Shown: positions 1 to 9,390 of the stretch, piece after piece
How the letters are laid out: each line of letters opens with the position of its first letter
Numbering within the stretch: position 1 is the stretch's first letter
NCBI GenBank assembly: GCA_024734495.1
Contig: JALMQS010000615.1
Span: forward strand, 527,173-591,172
DNA length: 64,000 nucleotides
Direction: 5' to 3'
From: Forficula auricularia
Taxonomy: Eukaryota; Arthropoda; Insecta; Dermaptera; Forficulidae
Translations under genes and position numbers: made by a program
The notes under the pieces: model-generated
What the model was told of the DNA's origin: nothing
What the model saw: the letters and a program-made list of their open reading frames with translations, nothing else
Databases searched by the model: none

Positions 1-471
1 TAACAGTAGTAGTATTTTTTTTTTAATATAAAAATATTATTTATGATTGAGGTATTTCGCGTTTGTGTTTATCCTTTTAACCACAATACAATATGAATTT
101 CGGATTCCATTACGCTCTTCGTTGTTATTATATTCATTTTTAGAGAATACCTATATATTTTTGGAATGAATAAACATTAAGTTAACGATTCAGGAGGGTT
201 CCTGGAATTTCGAATTCATTCATACAATTCAATTAACATGAAAACATGGAATCGTTAACCGAATAAATACAATGCTAATTTCATTTTAGCGCCAAGCCAA
301 CGTAGGTGAAATGAGGCATATGATGTTGGCTAGTCTCACTTTTCAGCACCAAAGATCATTCTCACATAAATACATTTTTTACTTTTTTAATTCTAATCAT
401 GAGAATAATTAAAACCTCATTGATAGAATATTTATGAAAACAAAAGATGGACTCGATTGATTATCAATAAG
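1..471. other. AT-rich non-coding flank
   Basis: No gene or recognisable element is visible. The stretch is AT-rich with ordinary low-complexity runs and ends where the first family F copy begins (CTGGAGCCAGCGAGC near 475). Confidence 0.5.
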
Positions 472-508
472 TACCTGGAGCCAGCGAGCGATGCACGGTA
501 ACCCCTGA

Positions 509-534
509 CCCCCCCCCCCCCCAAAAAAAAAAAA
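509..534. repeat. C-run followed by A-run
   Basis: A homopolymer C tract runs directly into a homopolymer A tract inside family F copy 1. The antisense reading frame across it encodes only Gly/Trp-rich low-complexity peptide and is not a gene. Confidence 0.8.
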
Positions 535-767
535 CACACACCACGCCCCCACCCCCGGATCCCCCACAGCCCCCATCTCCTACACCTCCCACATCCACCC
601 CACCCCGCACCCAGATTTTGCATTTCTATCTTTCTAATGGTCTACATATTATGTGTATATTTGTTTACTCGTACACCAATTTGCCCCCATTCGTTCATAT
701 TGATAAACATTATAAAAAATAAATAGGAAAATAATAATAAAAGAAAATAATCGTATAGGATCTGAAA

Positions 768-1493
768 TCTATATAATAAAAATGAATTTCTGTTTCTTCG
801 TAAGCGCAGATCTCTCAAATGCCTGGACCGATTTGGCTAATTTTTTTTTAAATGTTCGTAATAGTCCAATTCAGGTTAATACGTAAAAAAAATTGGAAAA
901 TTCAGGAAAAACTAAAAAAAATTCAGGTTAGCCAACAAAGCTTGCCAAACAATAAAAGAACTAAACTAGCAAACTAAACAAGTGTTGGCGGCCCTGTTTG
1001 TAAGATTTTTGAGTGTTATTCATTCTTAATAGTTCTATCCACATTATCGTTGAAGAAGAATTTAATTCTTTTATTTTTACAAAACTAAGTACATTCTTAT
1101 TGTATAGATTATTTTATTTTATTTTATTTTCTCAAATTCTAAATATTTATTTTTTCCAAACTGATAAATACAATTTGATAATTATGGATGAATGAATTTT
1201 CAAGTCTTCTTATCAATAATAATACCTACATATAATATAACTTTTTTTATTTTCCCCTTAATGATAGCAAGTGGATTTTTAATACATTTTAAATATTTGT
1301 TTCATCTTATTTGTTATGAGTGTATATTGCAGTTAAATAGAATCTCAAATTATATCTATTTAAGACTTTATAATAAAACAATTATATTTATCCTCTGTAA
1401 CTAATAAAACATCAATAAAGCAGCCACGTGAGGGTCCAGGGGCAAAGCCCCCTGGCTAGCAAAAGGCCCGCCGGAGGCGGGCCTTGAAGCTAG
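768..1493 (+). mobile_element. Non-autonomous Helitron, precise boundaries
   Basis: The 5' end is TCTATATAATAAAAATG after an A. The 3' end is the hairpin GGCCCGCC-GGA-GGCGGGCC (1465-1483), six bases, then CTAG (1490-1493), followed by T. This is the Helitron hallmark: 5' TC, 3' hairpin plus CTRR, insertion between A and T without target duplication. The empty site is present twice in the window: GGATCTGAAA joined directly to TAAAAACATAAAA at about 51171-51190 and 53007-53020. No Rep/helicase coding sequence is present, so it is a passenger element of 726 bp. Two AT-rich ORFs inside (1013-1195, 1192-1404) look non-coding. Confidence 0.9.
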
Positions 1494-1596
1494 TAAAAAC
1501 ATAAAATTAAATAAGATTTGTTTCCAAGTTATATAAAAAAAGTAAAAAGCCACTTCAACCACTTTATTTGTAAACACACTTGTAATGTTATGATTT

Positions 1597-1700
1597 TTTT
1601 TTTTTTTTGGCTTTTCGGCCTTTTCTAACCATAAGCCAATTTACGATACTATATATTTTTAAAATTTTGTCTCTACCCCGGGGTCGGATTCAAAATTTTA
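1597..1700 (-). mobile_element. 5'-truncated tRNA-type SINE (SINE4) with TSD
   Basis: On the minus strand the sequence ends in poly-A (poly-T on plus at about 1597). It shares the body containing GGCTTTTCGGC-CTTTTCTA and TTTTGTCTCTACCCCGG with the longer copy at 53158-53310. AATGTTATGATTT flanks it on both sides (1584-1596 and 1701-1713), a 13-bp target-site duplication. It is inserted in family F copy 1. Confidence 0.75.
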
Positions 1701-1798
1701 AATGTTATGATTTAGATGATGATTATGATTATGATTTAGATGATGATTATGATTATGATTTAGATTATGATTATGTTATGATTTAATGTTATGATTTA
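1701..1798. repeat. Minisatellite GATGATTATGATTATGATTTA
   Basis: Imperfect tandem repeats built from ATGATTTAGATG and ATTATGATT words, between the SINE and the family F module. Probably expanded from the TSD-like word ATGTTATGATTT. Confidence 0.75.
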
Positions 1799-2167
1799 GA
1801 CACCTGTTAATTAAAAACAAACAAAATTTTTTTTTTATACAAATTTTATTAAACCAATTTTTTTTTACATTAATTAATGTATACATTGTATTTTAGCTTC
1901 GACTCCGGAGATTACTTCTCCACCATTGACTGTCCTTGATCATCTTTGTAGTCCTTGTTTTTAAAATAAGAGGAAAAAACTAATTAAATAAAAAAACCTC
2001 TTTTCCGATAATTATTCAAATTCCATATTGTCTATCCAATCCAATTTCAATAAATAGATTTTATTCGAGAGAATTTTTTTCACTATTCTTGGGCCTGCCT
2101 TCTATCACTTCTCAATTAAAATTTCTAACAGTCCGTCTATCTCCGAAGAGAAAATTTCTTCTAATAC

Positions 2168-2285
2168 ATAAACCACCCCTGTGAAAAATTTACCCCAGGA
2201 AAATTACAGTAGAGAGGATACTCTCCACAGTAATAGCCGACGCTCGGAACCGAGTATTGCACACTTGAAGAAATTAATCAAGATT
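2168..2285 (+). mobile_element. 5'-truncated SINE3 fragment
   Basis: Matches the 3' body of the tRNA-type SINE at 47500-47724: CCACC-CTGTGAAAAATTT, CCCAGGAAAATTACA, GAGAGGATACTCTCC, CGCTCGG and the ACTTGAAGAA tail. The tRNA-like head is missing. Confidence 0.65.
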
Positions 2286-2911
2286 CCTAGTAAAACGTGT
2301 TTCCCGATCCAAATATTGATTATTATTATTTATACTCTGTTGAAATGTAAAAGTCAATCTTGACTCGATATTTCACCTTTTCGAATCCCAAACCATGCTC
2401 GTTAAATTATATTCTTTCTCAATGTGAACATGAAAACGATAAATGTAGTTCTCATTGGTCAGGACACTTGAATTCAAACACTTCGCCCAATGAAAAAAAG
2501 AAATAACATTCTAGAAATTTCCTCGAAAGATCATAAAGAAACGAGGGAGATAAAATAAAGACGATAGCAAATGCAGTCAGCCGCCCCTTTCAGACCAGGG
2601 GGTCCGTCGCCATTGCTTAAGAACGTCAATGGCAGAGACCACAATGTTCACACTTGGAAAAGAGAAAATGGCCGCCCCGGGGGGTCTTTGTCTGTGTCTA
2701 GAGTATCCAACGTTCAGATTCAAAGATCATTTATAACTCTCCTCGAGAAAGAAATCGTTTTTCTGGCCAGTTTATTTTTGCTTGTCTAGTTCGTTTACAC
2801 TTTCATTTAACTTGGCTCTTGAACATTATCGATGTCCGCCTTTCCAAGTATTGCTATGTTCGATCGCTGAAGCAATTCATTAATACCCTCAAATCGAAAC
2901 AAGTTCACTTC
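2286..2911. other. Unassigned stretch with GC-richer patch
   Basis: No element recognised. A GC-richer patch at 2570-2720 has a 72-codon ORF (2571-2789) without recognisable motifs. I would not call it a gene. Confidence 0.4.
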
Positions 2912-4290
2912 TTAAGGTAGTTGTTTCGCGACAATACTAGCAAAAAGTTAATGCTAGAGTATATAGAACAGACAATAAGGATTCATAATTCATAAGCCCA
3001 AAACTTTTTGCTGTTTATGTACCAATACTAGCCGCAATCCAGTGCTCGTTTGACAAATCTGGCAACATTGTCCGAGCTTGTATATTATCATATAAATTTC
3101 AGATAAAGTACATTATAAAGGGAGATTTATTAACCGACTTCAAAAAAGGAGGAAGTTCTCTATTCGACTGAATTTTTTTTTTTTTTTTTTTTTTTTGTGC
3201 CTATGTTACCTCATATCTCCGCCAATTGTTAACCGATTTTGAAAAAAAAAATTGCATTGGGTCCAGTCTAGCTTCCGATTGGTCCCATTTTTTTTTCGTT
3301 TTTTTTTCATAGGTATTAGGCCTTTTTTATTAGGTTTGTTTAGACCTAACCTCTTTGTTTATGAACCGATTTCGATGGTTTCTTTTTTTATCCGAAAGGG
3401 GGTGTATTAGGGATGTGTCATATTAATTTGGTCAAGTTCTGATGATATGATCACTATTAATAACATCACTAAAAAGAGAAAAATAAAAATAATTTTTAAG
3501 AAAAAATAAAAACCGACTTCAAAAAATTAAATGCAACAAATAAAATACATTAAAAGGTATAAAATAATTATTATCTTATTTAGTTACAACTAAACGACGA
3601 AATATTAACATGAAATTACTTTTGAAGTTGGTGCCAAACATATACCTTTTATGAATCGCACTCGACGGATCTTACTTAGTACGTTTGGAGGTATACTAGC
3701 TTATAGGTATAGTTTGTTTGGTACCGACTTCAAAAAGTAATTTCATGTTAATATATCGTCGTTTAGTTGTAACTAAATAAGATAATAATTATTTTATACC
3801 TTTTAGTGTATTTTATTTGTTGCATTTAATTTTTGAAGACAGTATTTATTTTTTCTTAAAAATTATTTTTATTTTTCTCTTTTTAGTGATGTTATTATAA
3901 AACAAAAAGTTCTTAATAAGCGATTGAAAGCTGTTGCGACAATAGCTGAAGCAAAAAACGCCAAACAAATTACTAAAGTTAACCCACTATTTAGGCTAAA
4001 TAAATGCGTTGTTGCCAGCTTGTTTTTAGTGTAAATTTTTCATTATACATTTTTCATTATTTATTCATTATTATCTCAGAAACTGTGTTGTAACTATGAA
4101 TTAGAATTTTCTTAAAAAATATATTATTTATTGCAATGTATAAAAGTCTGAAAAACTCTATATTTGGAATTTAATATCTCCGGAATTATATTGTTCATAA
4201 ATTTCGTTTTGCCCCCAATCTATGCAGAAGTATTTAAATAATAATCTATCTAAATTTCAAAAAAAATCACTAGAGAATCAACTACCTTAA
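2912..4290 (+). mobile_element. Family K element, copy 1, split by family A
   Basis: Begins TTAAGGTAGTTGTTTCGCGA and ends CAACTACCTTAA, inverted termini of about 13 bp that include TTAA. The family A element at 3131-3898 is inserted. The uninterrupted sequence (GAGATTTATAAAACAAAAAG) is preserved in K copy 2 near 21250. The right part (CTCTATATTTGGAATTTAAT to the end) recurs at 5360, 52095, 54253 and 56095. No transposase is visible. TTAA at the ends would fit a piggyBac-type MITE, but that is inference. Confidence 0.65.
3131..3898 (+). mobile_element. Family A element, copy 1 (short form)
   Basis: Starts TAACCGACTTCAAAAAAGGA and ends at TAGTGATGTTAT. It lacks the middle section (GACGAAATAACGT to GGTATTATATT) seen in the long copies at 10243 and 25612. 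The right half is a palindrome: arms run from TTGCATTTAA through ACTAAACGACGAAATATT to GAAGTCGGTGCCAAAC around a ~76-base loop (about 3634-3716). Four occurrences of the ACCGACTTCAAAA word mark the unit. Inserted in family K. Confidence 0.75.
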
Positions 4291-4291
4291 A

Positions 4292-5015
4292 AAAATAAGC
4301 TGACGTATTCTGATGTGGCCATCCACTTGACTTTACCATACAACCTGGTCCCTAAAATTATTTATAATCATGTAGGAGGGGGGGGTTAGTTTTTGAATTT
4401 TATACTTCTGGGGTCCCACTGATTATGTATACAAAATTTGGTTGAGTTTTTTAAATGGTCAAGATTTTCATTTTTTGACCCTATACCCCCCTACCCTCCA
4501 TTTTGGGTGGTTAGTTTTTGCATTTTTAGACTTCATATTCTGGAGGTCCACTGATTATGTATACAAAATTTGGCTGAGTTTGCTCAAATGGCCTAGATTT
4601 TTAATTTTTAACTCCCCCTCTACTCCCTTAATTTTGGGTTGATGTGCACCAAAATCTAATCAGCTCTTAATCTCAAGGACCAACAGTACGTGTGAAATTT
4701 GGTTTCGATATTCAAATTAGTTTTTGAGCTAGCTAGCTCATTCACAAAAATTTGATAACGCACAGACTAACGAACAAACAGACAACTAGACTAACTAACA
4801 GACATTTTGACAAAACAATTATTATCTCGAAAAATATAATTTTTTCGATTTTCACTTATTAGAGCTTTTTGTAGAGCGAAATGCTCTGGTTTCACCCAAT
4901 TTTTTTAATCAAAATAGTTTCTGCTGTTTTTGAGATATTTCGAAAAAAGAAAAGAAAAAACAACTTTTTTCATGTACGATTACAATATTTGACCATACCC
5001 TGTATGGTAAAGTAA
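4292..5015 (+). mobile_element. Family P element, copy 1
   Basis: Starts with AAATAAGCTGACG and GGCCATCCACTTGACTTTAC; the other end reads CCCTGTATGGTAAAGTA, so ACTTTACCATACA is shared in inverted orientation. Inside are about two repeats containing ACTGATTATGTATACAAAAT (about 4419 and 4549) and a common tail with ACGCACAGACTAAC and TTGACAAAACAATTATTATC. Non-coding. The same organisation recurs in five other copies in this window. Confidence 0.75.
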
Positions 5016-5204
5016 AAATAATCAAATAATAATGTTATTTTCAAATATAGTAGTCGAATATTAAAGAATTAAAAAAAAACTTTTTTATTGATGAAAAATA
5101 ATAATAATCATTGTTGTTGAGTATGAAGAAATAATAATTATCGATTAACAGGGCAAAAACATCATCATTGAAAATTCGAAAAAATAGATCTCATCGTTTG
5201 CGCA

Positions 5205-5538
5205 TTATCGGACTAGGCTTAAAATTTGTTAAATAGCAATAGTTCATACATGTAAGTTTTTGTTTTTAATTATGGTTTAGTTTTTTATTACAATGGGAAA
5301 AAGAGTTTCTTAATTATAATTAAGTATGTATGTAAACTTATCGATATCACGTATAGTGCAATGTATAAGAGTCTGAAAAACTCTATACTTGGAATTTAAT
5401 ATCTCCGGAACTACCATATATTATTTGTTGTTCATAAATTTCATTTTGCCACCAATCGAAGAAGTATTTAAATAATAATATGTCTAAATTTCAAAAAAAT
5501 CCTAAGAAAACCCATATGGTGAAACAGCTCCCTTAAGA
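5205..5538 (+). mobile_element. Family K right-end fragment, copy 3
   Basis: Matches the right half of K copies 1 and 5 (GTATAGTGCAATGTATAAGA, CTCTATACTTGGAATTTAAT, CAATCGAAGAAGTATTTAAA) and ends near GCTCCCTTA. The left end is missing. Confidence 0.6.
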
Positions 5539-5753
5539 TATTATTTTACACTCAATATATAAAAGAATTATGTAGAGTAAAAGTGTATTGTGTTTTTACT
5601 GAGAATGGATTCGACTAGGCTCGAAATATGTTTTAACAATAATAATTTTTTCAAAAATTAAGAAGTTTTTTCATTCTCTTTTAATAATACCAGATTTGAA
5701 GGAGACAATAAAAGAGTGTCTTCTGCTGGAATAATAAATTTCATTTATAACGA

Positions 5754-5788
5754 GACTATAGTTTCGAGAGATTTGCCATCTTCATCAG
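5754..5788 (-). ncRNA. Hammerhead-ribozyme-like motif (minus)
   Basis: Minus strand reads CTGATGA, a decayed hairpin, CGAAAC, TATA, GTC. The order fits a type I hammerhead with a 2-bp stem III (AC/GT) and tetraloop TATA. Predicted cleavage would be after GTC, between plus positions 5753 and 5754. One or more extra bases lie between A9 and stem II, so the core is not canonical. Stem I is GA/TC plus TAA/TTA with an internal loop. Confidence 0.45.
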
Positions 5789-5968
5789 TCTATTACAAAC
5801 TTTTAGAAAGACGTATCTTAAAAATAGCCGCCCAAATAAAACCCCCAATACCACCACCTACAGCCAAAAAAATAAAAAAGTATAAACGGTAAATCATTAT
5901 TTGCTTAGAACATATGTAAAGCTCACTTACCATTCATACATTAATTCCTGTGAATCAATTGTAATAGA

Positions 5969-6003
5969 CTGATGAAGAGGGCAAAGCTCTCGAAACTACA
6001 GTC
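5969..6003 (+). ncRNA. Hammerhead-ribozyme-like motif (plus)
   Basis: CTGATGA (5969-5975), an extra A, hairpin GAGGGC-AAA-GCTCTC with one G-T wobble, GAAAC, TACA loop, GTC (6001-6003). Flanks can form a short stem I (GTAATAGA with TCGTTAT, internal loop). The extra A between core and stem II departs from the consensus, so activity needs testing. Confidence 0.5.
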
Positions 6004-6229
6004 TCGTTATGAATAAAATTTATAATTCCAGCAGAAGACACATCTTTTATTATCTCCTTCAATATATAAAAATTCTGCTACTCTCGGCAAAAAAACTTTC
6101 AATTTAATACAAGATTTTAATATAGAAAGATATTAATTTGCCGATGGTAATAGATTCAAATTTACTAGAAAATCATAGATCAAAGATGGTGTCATCTATT
6201 AAATCCGATGGAGTGGAATATTTTTAATT

Positions 6230-6338
6230 ATATGTCAGAGAGGTTGTTTTTCACCCCCTCGGGAATCGAACCCGAGTGCCAGTAACAGCAATCCGGGCCA
6301 CCTGGCTCACCTGCGGGATACGAACCTCTCTGACATAT
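6230..6338 (-). mobile_element. 109-bp TIR element with tRNA-like pol III core, copy 1
   Basis: Bounded by 16-bp terminal inverted repeats ATATGTCAGAGAGGTT / AACCTCTCTGACATAT (one mismatch in the other copies). On the minus strand the interior has a perfect B box GGTTCGATTCC in a T-arm-like hairpin (CTCGGG/CCCGAG) and an A-box-like TGGCCCGGATTG about 30 bases upstream. No tRNA acceptor stem forms, so it is not a tRNA gene. Confidence 0.65.
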
Positions 6339-6373
6339 GCAAACGCGTAAAATATTTTACTCAAAGATTGTTA

Positions 6374-6472
6374 GAGGTTCGTATCCCGCAGGTGAGCCAG
6401 GTGGCCCGGATTGCTGTTACTGGCACTCGGGTTCGATTCCCGAGGGGGTGAAAAACAACCCCTCTGACATAT
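6374..6472 (+). mobile_element. TIR element with tRNA-like core, copy 2 (left TIR lost)
   Basis: Same sequence as copy 1 in opposite orientation, with the first TIR replaced by TTAGAGGTT at the hairpin loop. The right TIR CCCCTCTGACATAT and the B box are intact. Confidence 0.6.
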
Positions 6473-6761
6473 AATTAAAAATATTCCACTCCATCGGAAT
6501 TAATAGATGACACCATCTTTGATCTATGATTTTCTAGTAAATTTGAATCTATTACCATCGGCAAATTAATATCTTTCATATTAAATTAGGAAAAGTCATT
6601 CCATTGCCCTTCGAATTTTGAATTTCTTCAAAATTCGAAACACTCAACCACCTTTATTTAAATTATATGGCATGGCTATATGTTTAAATTTAGAATCACT
6701 ATATCGCGAAATTTTACAAATTAAGATAACAATCTTTGAGTAAAATATTTTACGCGTTTGC

Positions 6762-6869
6762 ATATGTCAGAGAGGTTCGTATCCCGCAGGTGAGCCAGGT
6801 GGCCCGGATTGCTGTTACTGGCACTCGGGTTCGATTCCCGAGGGGTGAAAAACAACCCCTCTGACATAT
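6762..6869 (+). mobile_element. TIR element with tRNA-like core, copy 3
   Basis: Complete copy with both 16-bp TIRs and the B box GGTTCGATTCC. Its flanks (TACGCGTTTGC on the left, AATTAAAAATATTCCACTCC on the right) are the same as in copies 1 and 2, so the larger host repeat moved as a unit. Confidence 0.65.
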
Positions 6870-7076
6870 AATTAAAAATATTCCACTCCATCGGATTTAA
6901 TAGATGACACCATCTTTGATCTATGATTTTCTAATACAAGATTGATAAGAAGAATAGGGAAGTTATATTATTTTAGCTAAATAAAAATTTGAATAATACT
7001 AACAATCTCTTGCTGTACCTACTAATATTGCAATTCATTAAAATCTTGCAAAATATTAAATTAGGGTTATTATAAA

Positions 7077-7302
7077 CAGGGTGGGCGGTTAAGACCCAGA
7101 GTGCCTCATTGAAATTTCCGGGGGCGTTGAAAATTATATACTAAAAATAAATAAATAAAGTTAATAACTTCAACAAAAGGTAATTAAAAACTCTTCTAGC
7201 TTGATCGCGTTTATTTTTAGCATATAATACTTAAATACAACAATTTTCAACTCCCCCCCTCCAGAAATGTCAGTGACGCACTCCGCGTCTTAACCCTCCC
7301 TG
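7077..7302. mobile_element. 226-bp MITE with long TIRs (CAGGG ends)
   Basis: Left end CAGGGTGGGCGGTTAAGAC pairs with right end GTCTTAACCCTCCCTG. Similarity continues through AGTGC-TCA-TGA-ATTTC and TTGAAAAT, about 70 bp per arm. Non-coding. No clear target-site duplication. Superfamily not assigned. Confidence 0.7.
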
Positions 7303-7675
7303 TGGGCACCCCTTGTATTATTTATAGGGTTGCTTGCTAATTTTTTGCTTTATTTAAAAGCGATGTATTAATAGTATTTTTAATTTATCATAGTAAAATG
7401 TAATATTTTCAAACCCCCCCCCCCCCACCCTCGTGGGCACCGTTGATTGGTAAGTTTTCGCTTTAGTTAAAAGCAAGATATTAATATTATTTTTAATTTT
7501 AAATTCAGATGATTTTTTCGCAGCCAAAATTAAATATTTTTTATTTATTTTTTTTTGCTAACGTTTTGACTCGCTCTAGCTATCATCAAGTCAACGCAGT
7601 GCACAAAGTTTTGAACTTAATTGCAATTAAAAATAATATTTATATAAACGGAGGTTCCTTTGTTGACTTTTTCAA

Positions 7676-7711
7676 GCCATGAAGAAGGAGTCCCTCCGAA
7701 TCGACGTTTTT
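7676..7711 (+). other. Decayed H-type motif
   Basis: ATGAAGAAGGAG-TCC-CTCCGAATCGACGT matches the pattern of the H-arm motif (CTGAAGAA, hairpin, CGAAACG) with substitutions. No foldback partner nearby. Confidence 0.3.
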
Positions 7712-7717
7712 TTAATG

Positions 7718-7858
7718 TTCAGTCTTTCAAGACCCGCATACTCAGATACCTTCGACTCCGACCCAATCCCTAAATCTCTTCTTATTTTCAGGATATACGG
7801 CTCCACCGCGAACTACAGAGATTGTTCTTCTGTCAATATCATTAAATTAAAAAAAAAA
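7718..7858 (+). pseudogene. Truncated jockey-like RT 3' end with poly-A
   Basis: The last codons read like FKTRILRYLRLRPNP and stop, matching the C-terminus of the intact element at 41520 (FKTRVHRHLRLHPL) and of the copy at 52482-52512. A short 3' UTR and an A-rich tail follow. Only the C-terminal ~15 residues remain. Confidence 0.6.
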
Positions 7859-8477
7859 ATGAAAATGACGTTTTAATAAATATTTTTTTCAGAATTCATG
7901 TTTTTTACATTATTTATTCATGGGCTGTAAGATTATTAAATTAAAATATTTGGTTAATTCTTATTAATTTTTATCTCCAAACTAAATTATTTGATTCTCA
8001 TGCAAATATTAAAAAATAAAATGAATTTAGGGTCAATTTTAATTGATAGATTTATTTGCTTTTCATTGGCCTTAAATTCTTTTCAGTATTTTGATTACGC
8101 ATACACAGAGACATTTTAAAAATAACTTTTTAGGGCATCGAGGATCTAGAAAAGTAAAGATCCGTATAATTTTCAACTTTGATTTTTTTTTACAAATACC
8201 ATACAAGAATCAAAGATTTTATGTGTTGGGTAATGAAAATAAAAGATAAAATAATACAAAATTTGCTAAAAAACGTCGAAAAGCCTACCTTGGTTGAAAA
8301 TTGGAAATATAATCCTCGTAGAGAGCGCAAATCGAATGTGTAGGCCGCCCAAGTAGCATACCTCGCAATTGAGACTGAAAAATATTAAAATTTCATTATA
8401 AAAAAGCCTTCTTATTTTCACTAAATAGATGAGAACAATACATCATAAATATATATAGTAATTTTAAATTTGAGATT
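7859..8477. other. AT-rich stretch, nothing recognised
   Basis: Non-coding in all frames beyond short AT-rich ORFs. No repeat partner found in this window. Confidence 0.4.
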
Positions 8478-9390
8478 TCTTTATGTAAGGATCAAAAGAT
8501 ATAGAATATTTATTTTTATATCTCTCCTAAAAATTATATACAGAGCTCTGTAAATAATATACAATTAGAACATATTAAATTTTCTTTATTTTCTTAAAAA
8601 AATCCGAAAATGAGTGTTAAGGGGGACCCTTTGCATCAAATCACCATTTTTAGAGTGGTTCAAAAATTTAATTTTTAGAAGAGATTGAAAATAAATATTA
8701 TAATCGAGCTCTGTATATAATATACTATTAGAATAAATTTAAATTTCTTTAGTAGTAAAATTTTTTTTTTTTTAAATCAGAAAATGAGAGGTAAGGGGGA
8801 ACCTTTGTATTAAGTTCACCATTTTTGGAGTGGTTCTAAAAAATTTAATTTTTAGAAGAGATATAAAAATAAATATTATATTCGAGCTCTGTATATAATA
8901 TACGAGGGAATCGGATTAGCCGAGAGCTTAAAGACACTAGCCTTCTAAGCAGGAGTCCCGGGTTCGAGTCCGAGTCCCTGCATTGATATTTGACCGGCTA
9001 TAATCTGATTCCTAGTCACCAATCCGTCTGGCAAGCGTGGTGACTTAATGCCAACCCCCTTCCATTTGATGGAAGAGGCCTATATTCAGCAGTGGATTGT
9101 CGATATCGACAGGCTGATGATGATGATGATATAATTACATACTATTAGAATAAATTAAAATTTCTTTATTTTCTTTAAAAAAATTCGAAAATGGGAGGGG
9201 GCCCTTTGTATCACATCACCATTTTTGGAGTGGTTCAAAAATTTAATTTTTAGGAGAGATATAAAAATAAATATTATATTCGAGCTCTGTATATAATATA
9301 CTATTAGAATATATTAAAATTTCTTTAAAAGTAAAACTTTATTTTCTTAAAAAAATCTGAAAATTAAAGGTAAAGGGGGACCTGTTTAAT
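8478..9390. repeat. Satellite of ~170-bp monomers, split by a SINE
   Basis: The word GAGCTCTGTA recurs at 8543, 8706, 8884 and 9282. Spacings are 163, 178 and, after removing the SINE, about 172 bases. Each monomer also carries CACCATTTTT-GAGTGGTTC and AATTTTTAGAAGAGAT. About five monomers, the last incomplete. Confidence 0.8.
8904..9130 (+). mobile_element. tRNA-derived SINE (SINE1) with ATG-repeat tail
   Basis: The head has an A-box-like TTAGCCGAGAGC and a B box GGTTCGAGTCC. The body has a TTCAGCAGTGGATTGT segment, and the tail is GATGATGATGATGAT, as in RTE-dependent insect SINEs. It sits inside a satellite monomer. Flanking ATATAATATAC (left) and ATATAATTAC (right) look like an imperfect target-site duplication. 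Confidence 0.8.

Larger units (their letters stand above)
472..2060 (+). mobile_element. Family F repeat, copy 1 (interrupted)
   Basis: A long repeat sharing its start (CCTGGAGCCA-CGAGCGATGC, then C-rich sequence and CGCACCCAG) with 12536-12720. Its next part (TATGTGTATATTTGTTTACTC onward) matches 51067 and 52914. A Helitron at 768-1493 and a 5'-truncated SINE at 1597-1700 are inserted. The last part (about 1799-2030) is one copy of the ~215-bp module (GACACCTGTTA, then the TTCGACTCC-GGAGATTAC block, then an AAGAGG/CCTCTT hairpin). No coding capacity is seen. The class is unknown to me. Confidence 0.6.
5696..6063. mobile_element. H-foldback with two opposed hammerhead-like motifs
   Basis: Inverted repeat of ~100-bp arms. 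Left arm begins TTTGAAGGAGACAATAAAAG, right arm ends TTATTATCTCCTTCAAT. Each arm holds CTGATGA, a hairpin, GAAAC and a GTC (5754-5788 minus, 5969-6003 plus). The central 170 bp shows no coding sequence. Penelope-like elements are known to carry hammerhead ribozymes in inverted or direct terminal repeats, so a Penelope-related origin is plausible but unproven. Confidence 0.65.
6125..6580. repeat. Long inverted repeat around tRNA-like elements
   Basis: The arm reading CGATGGTAATAGATTCAAAT pairs with ATTTGAATCTATTACCATCG; arms are about 215 bp around a ~35-base loop (6339-6373). Each arm contains one copy of the small TIR element described below. A third copy of the same composite lies at 6740-6943. 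Confidence 0.8.

Noticed and set aside
432..623. 63-codon minus-strand ORF
   Set aside because: Gly/Trp-rich low-complexity translation of a C-run and C-rich family F sequence.
1465..1483. GC-rich hairpin resembling a bacterial terminator
   Set aside because: The window is eukaryotic and the hairpin is exactly placed as a Helitron 3' hairpin.
6230..6338. tRNA gene
   Set aside because: Only the T-arm/B-box region and a weak A box fit; no acceptor stem or plausible full cloverleaf, and the unit is bounded by inverted repeats.
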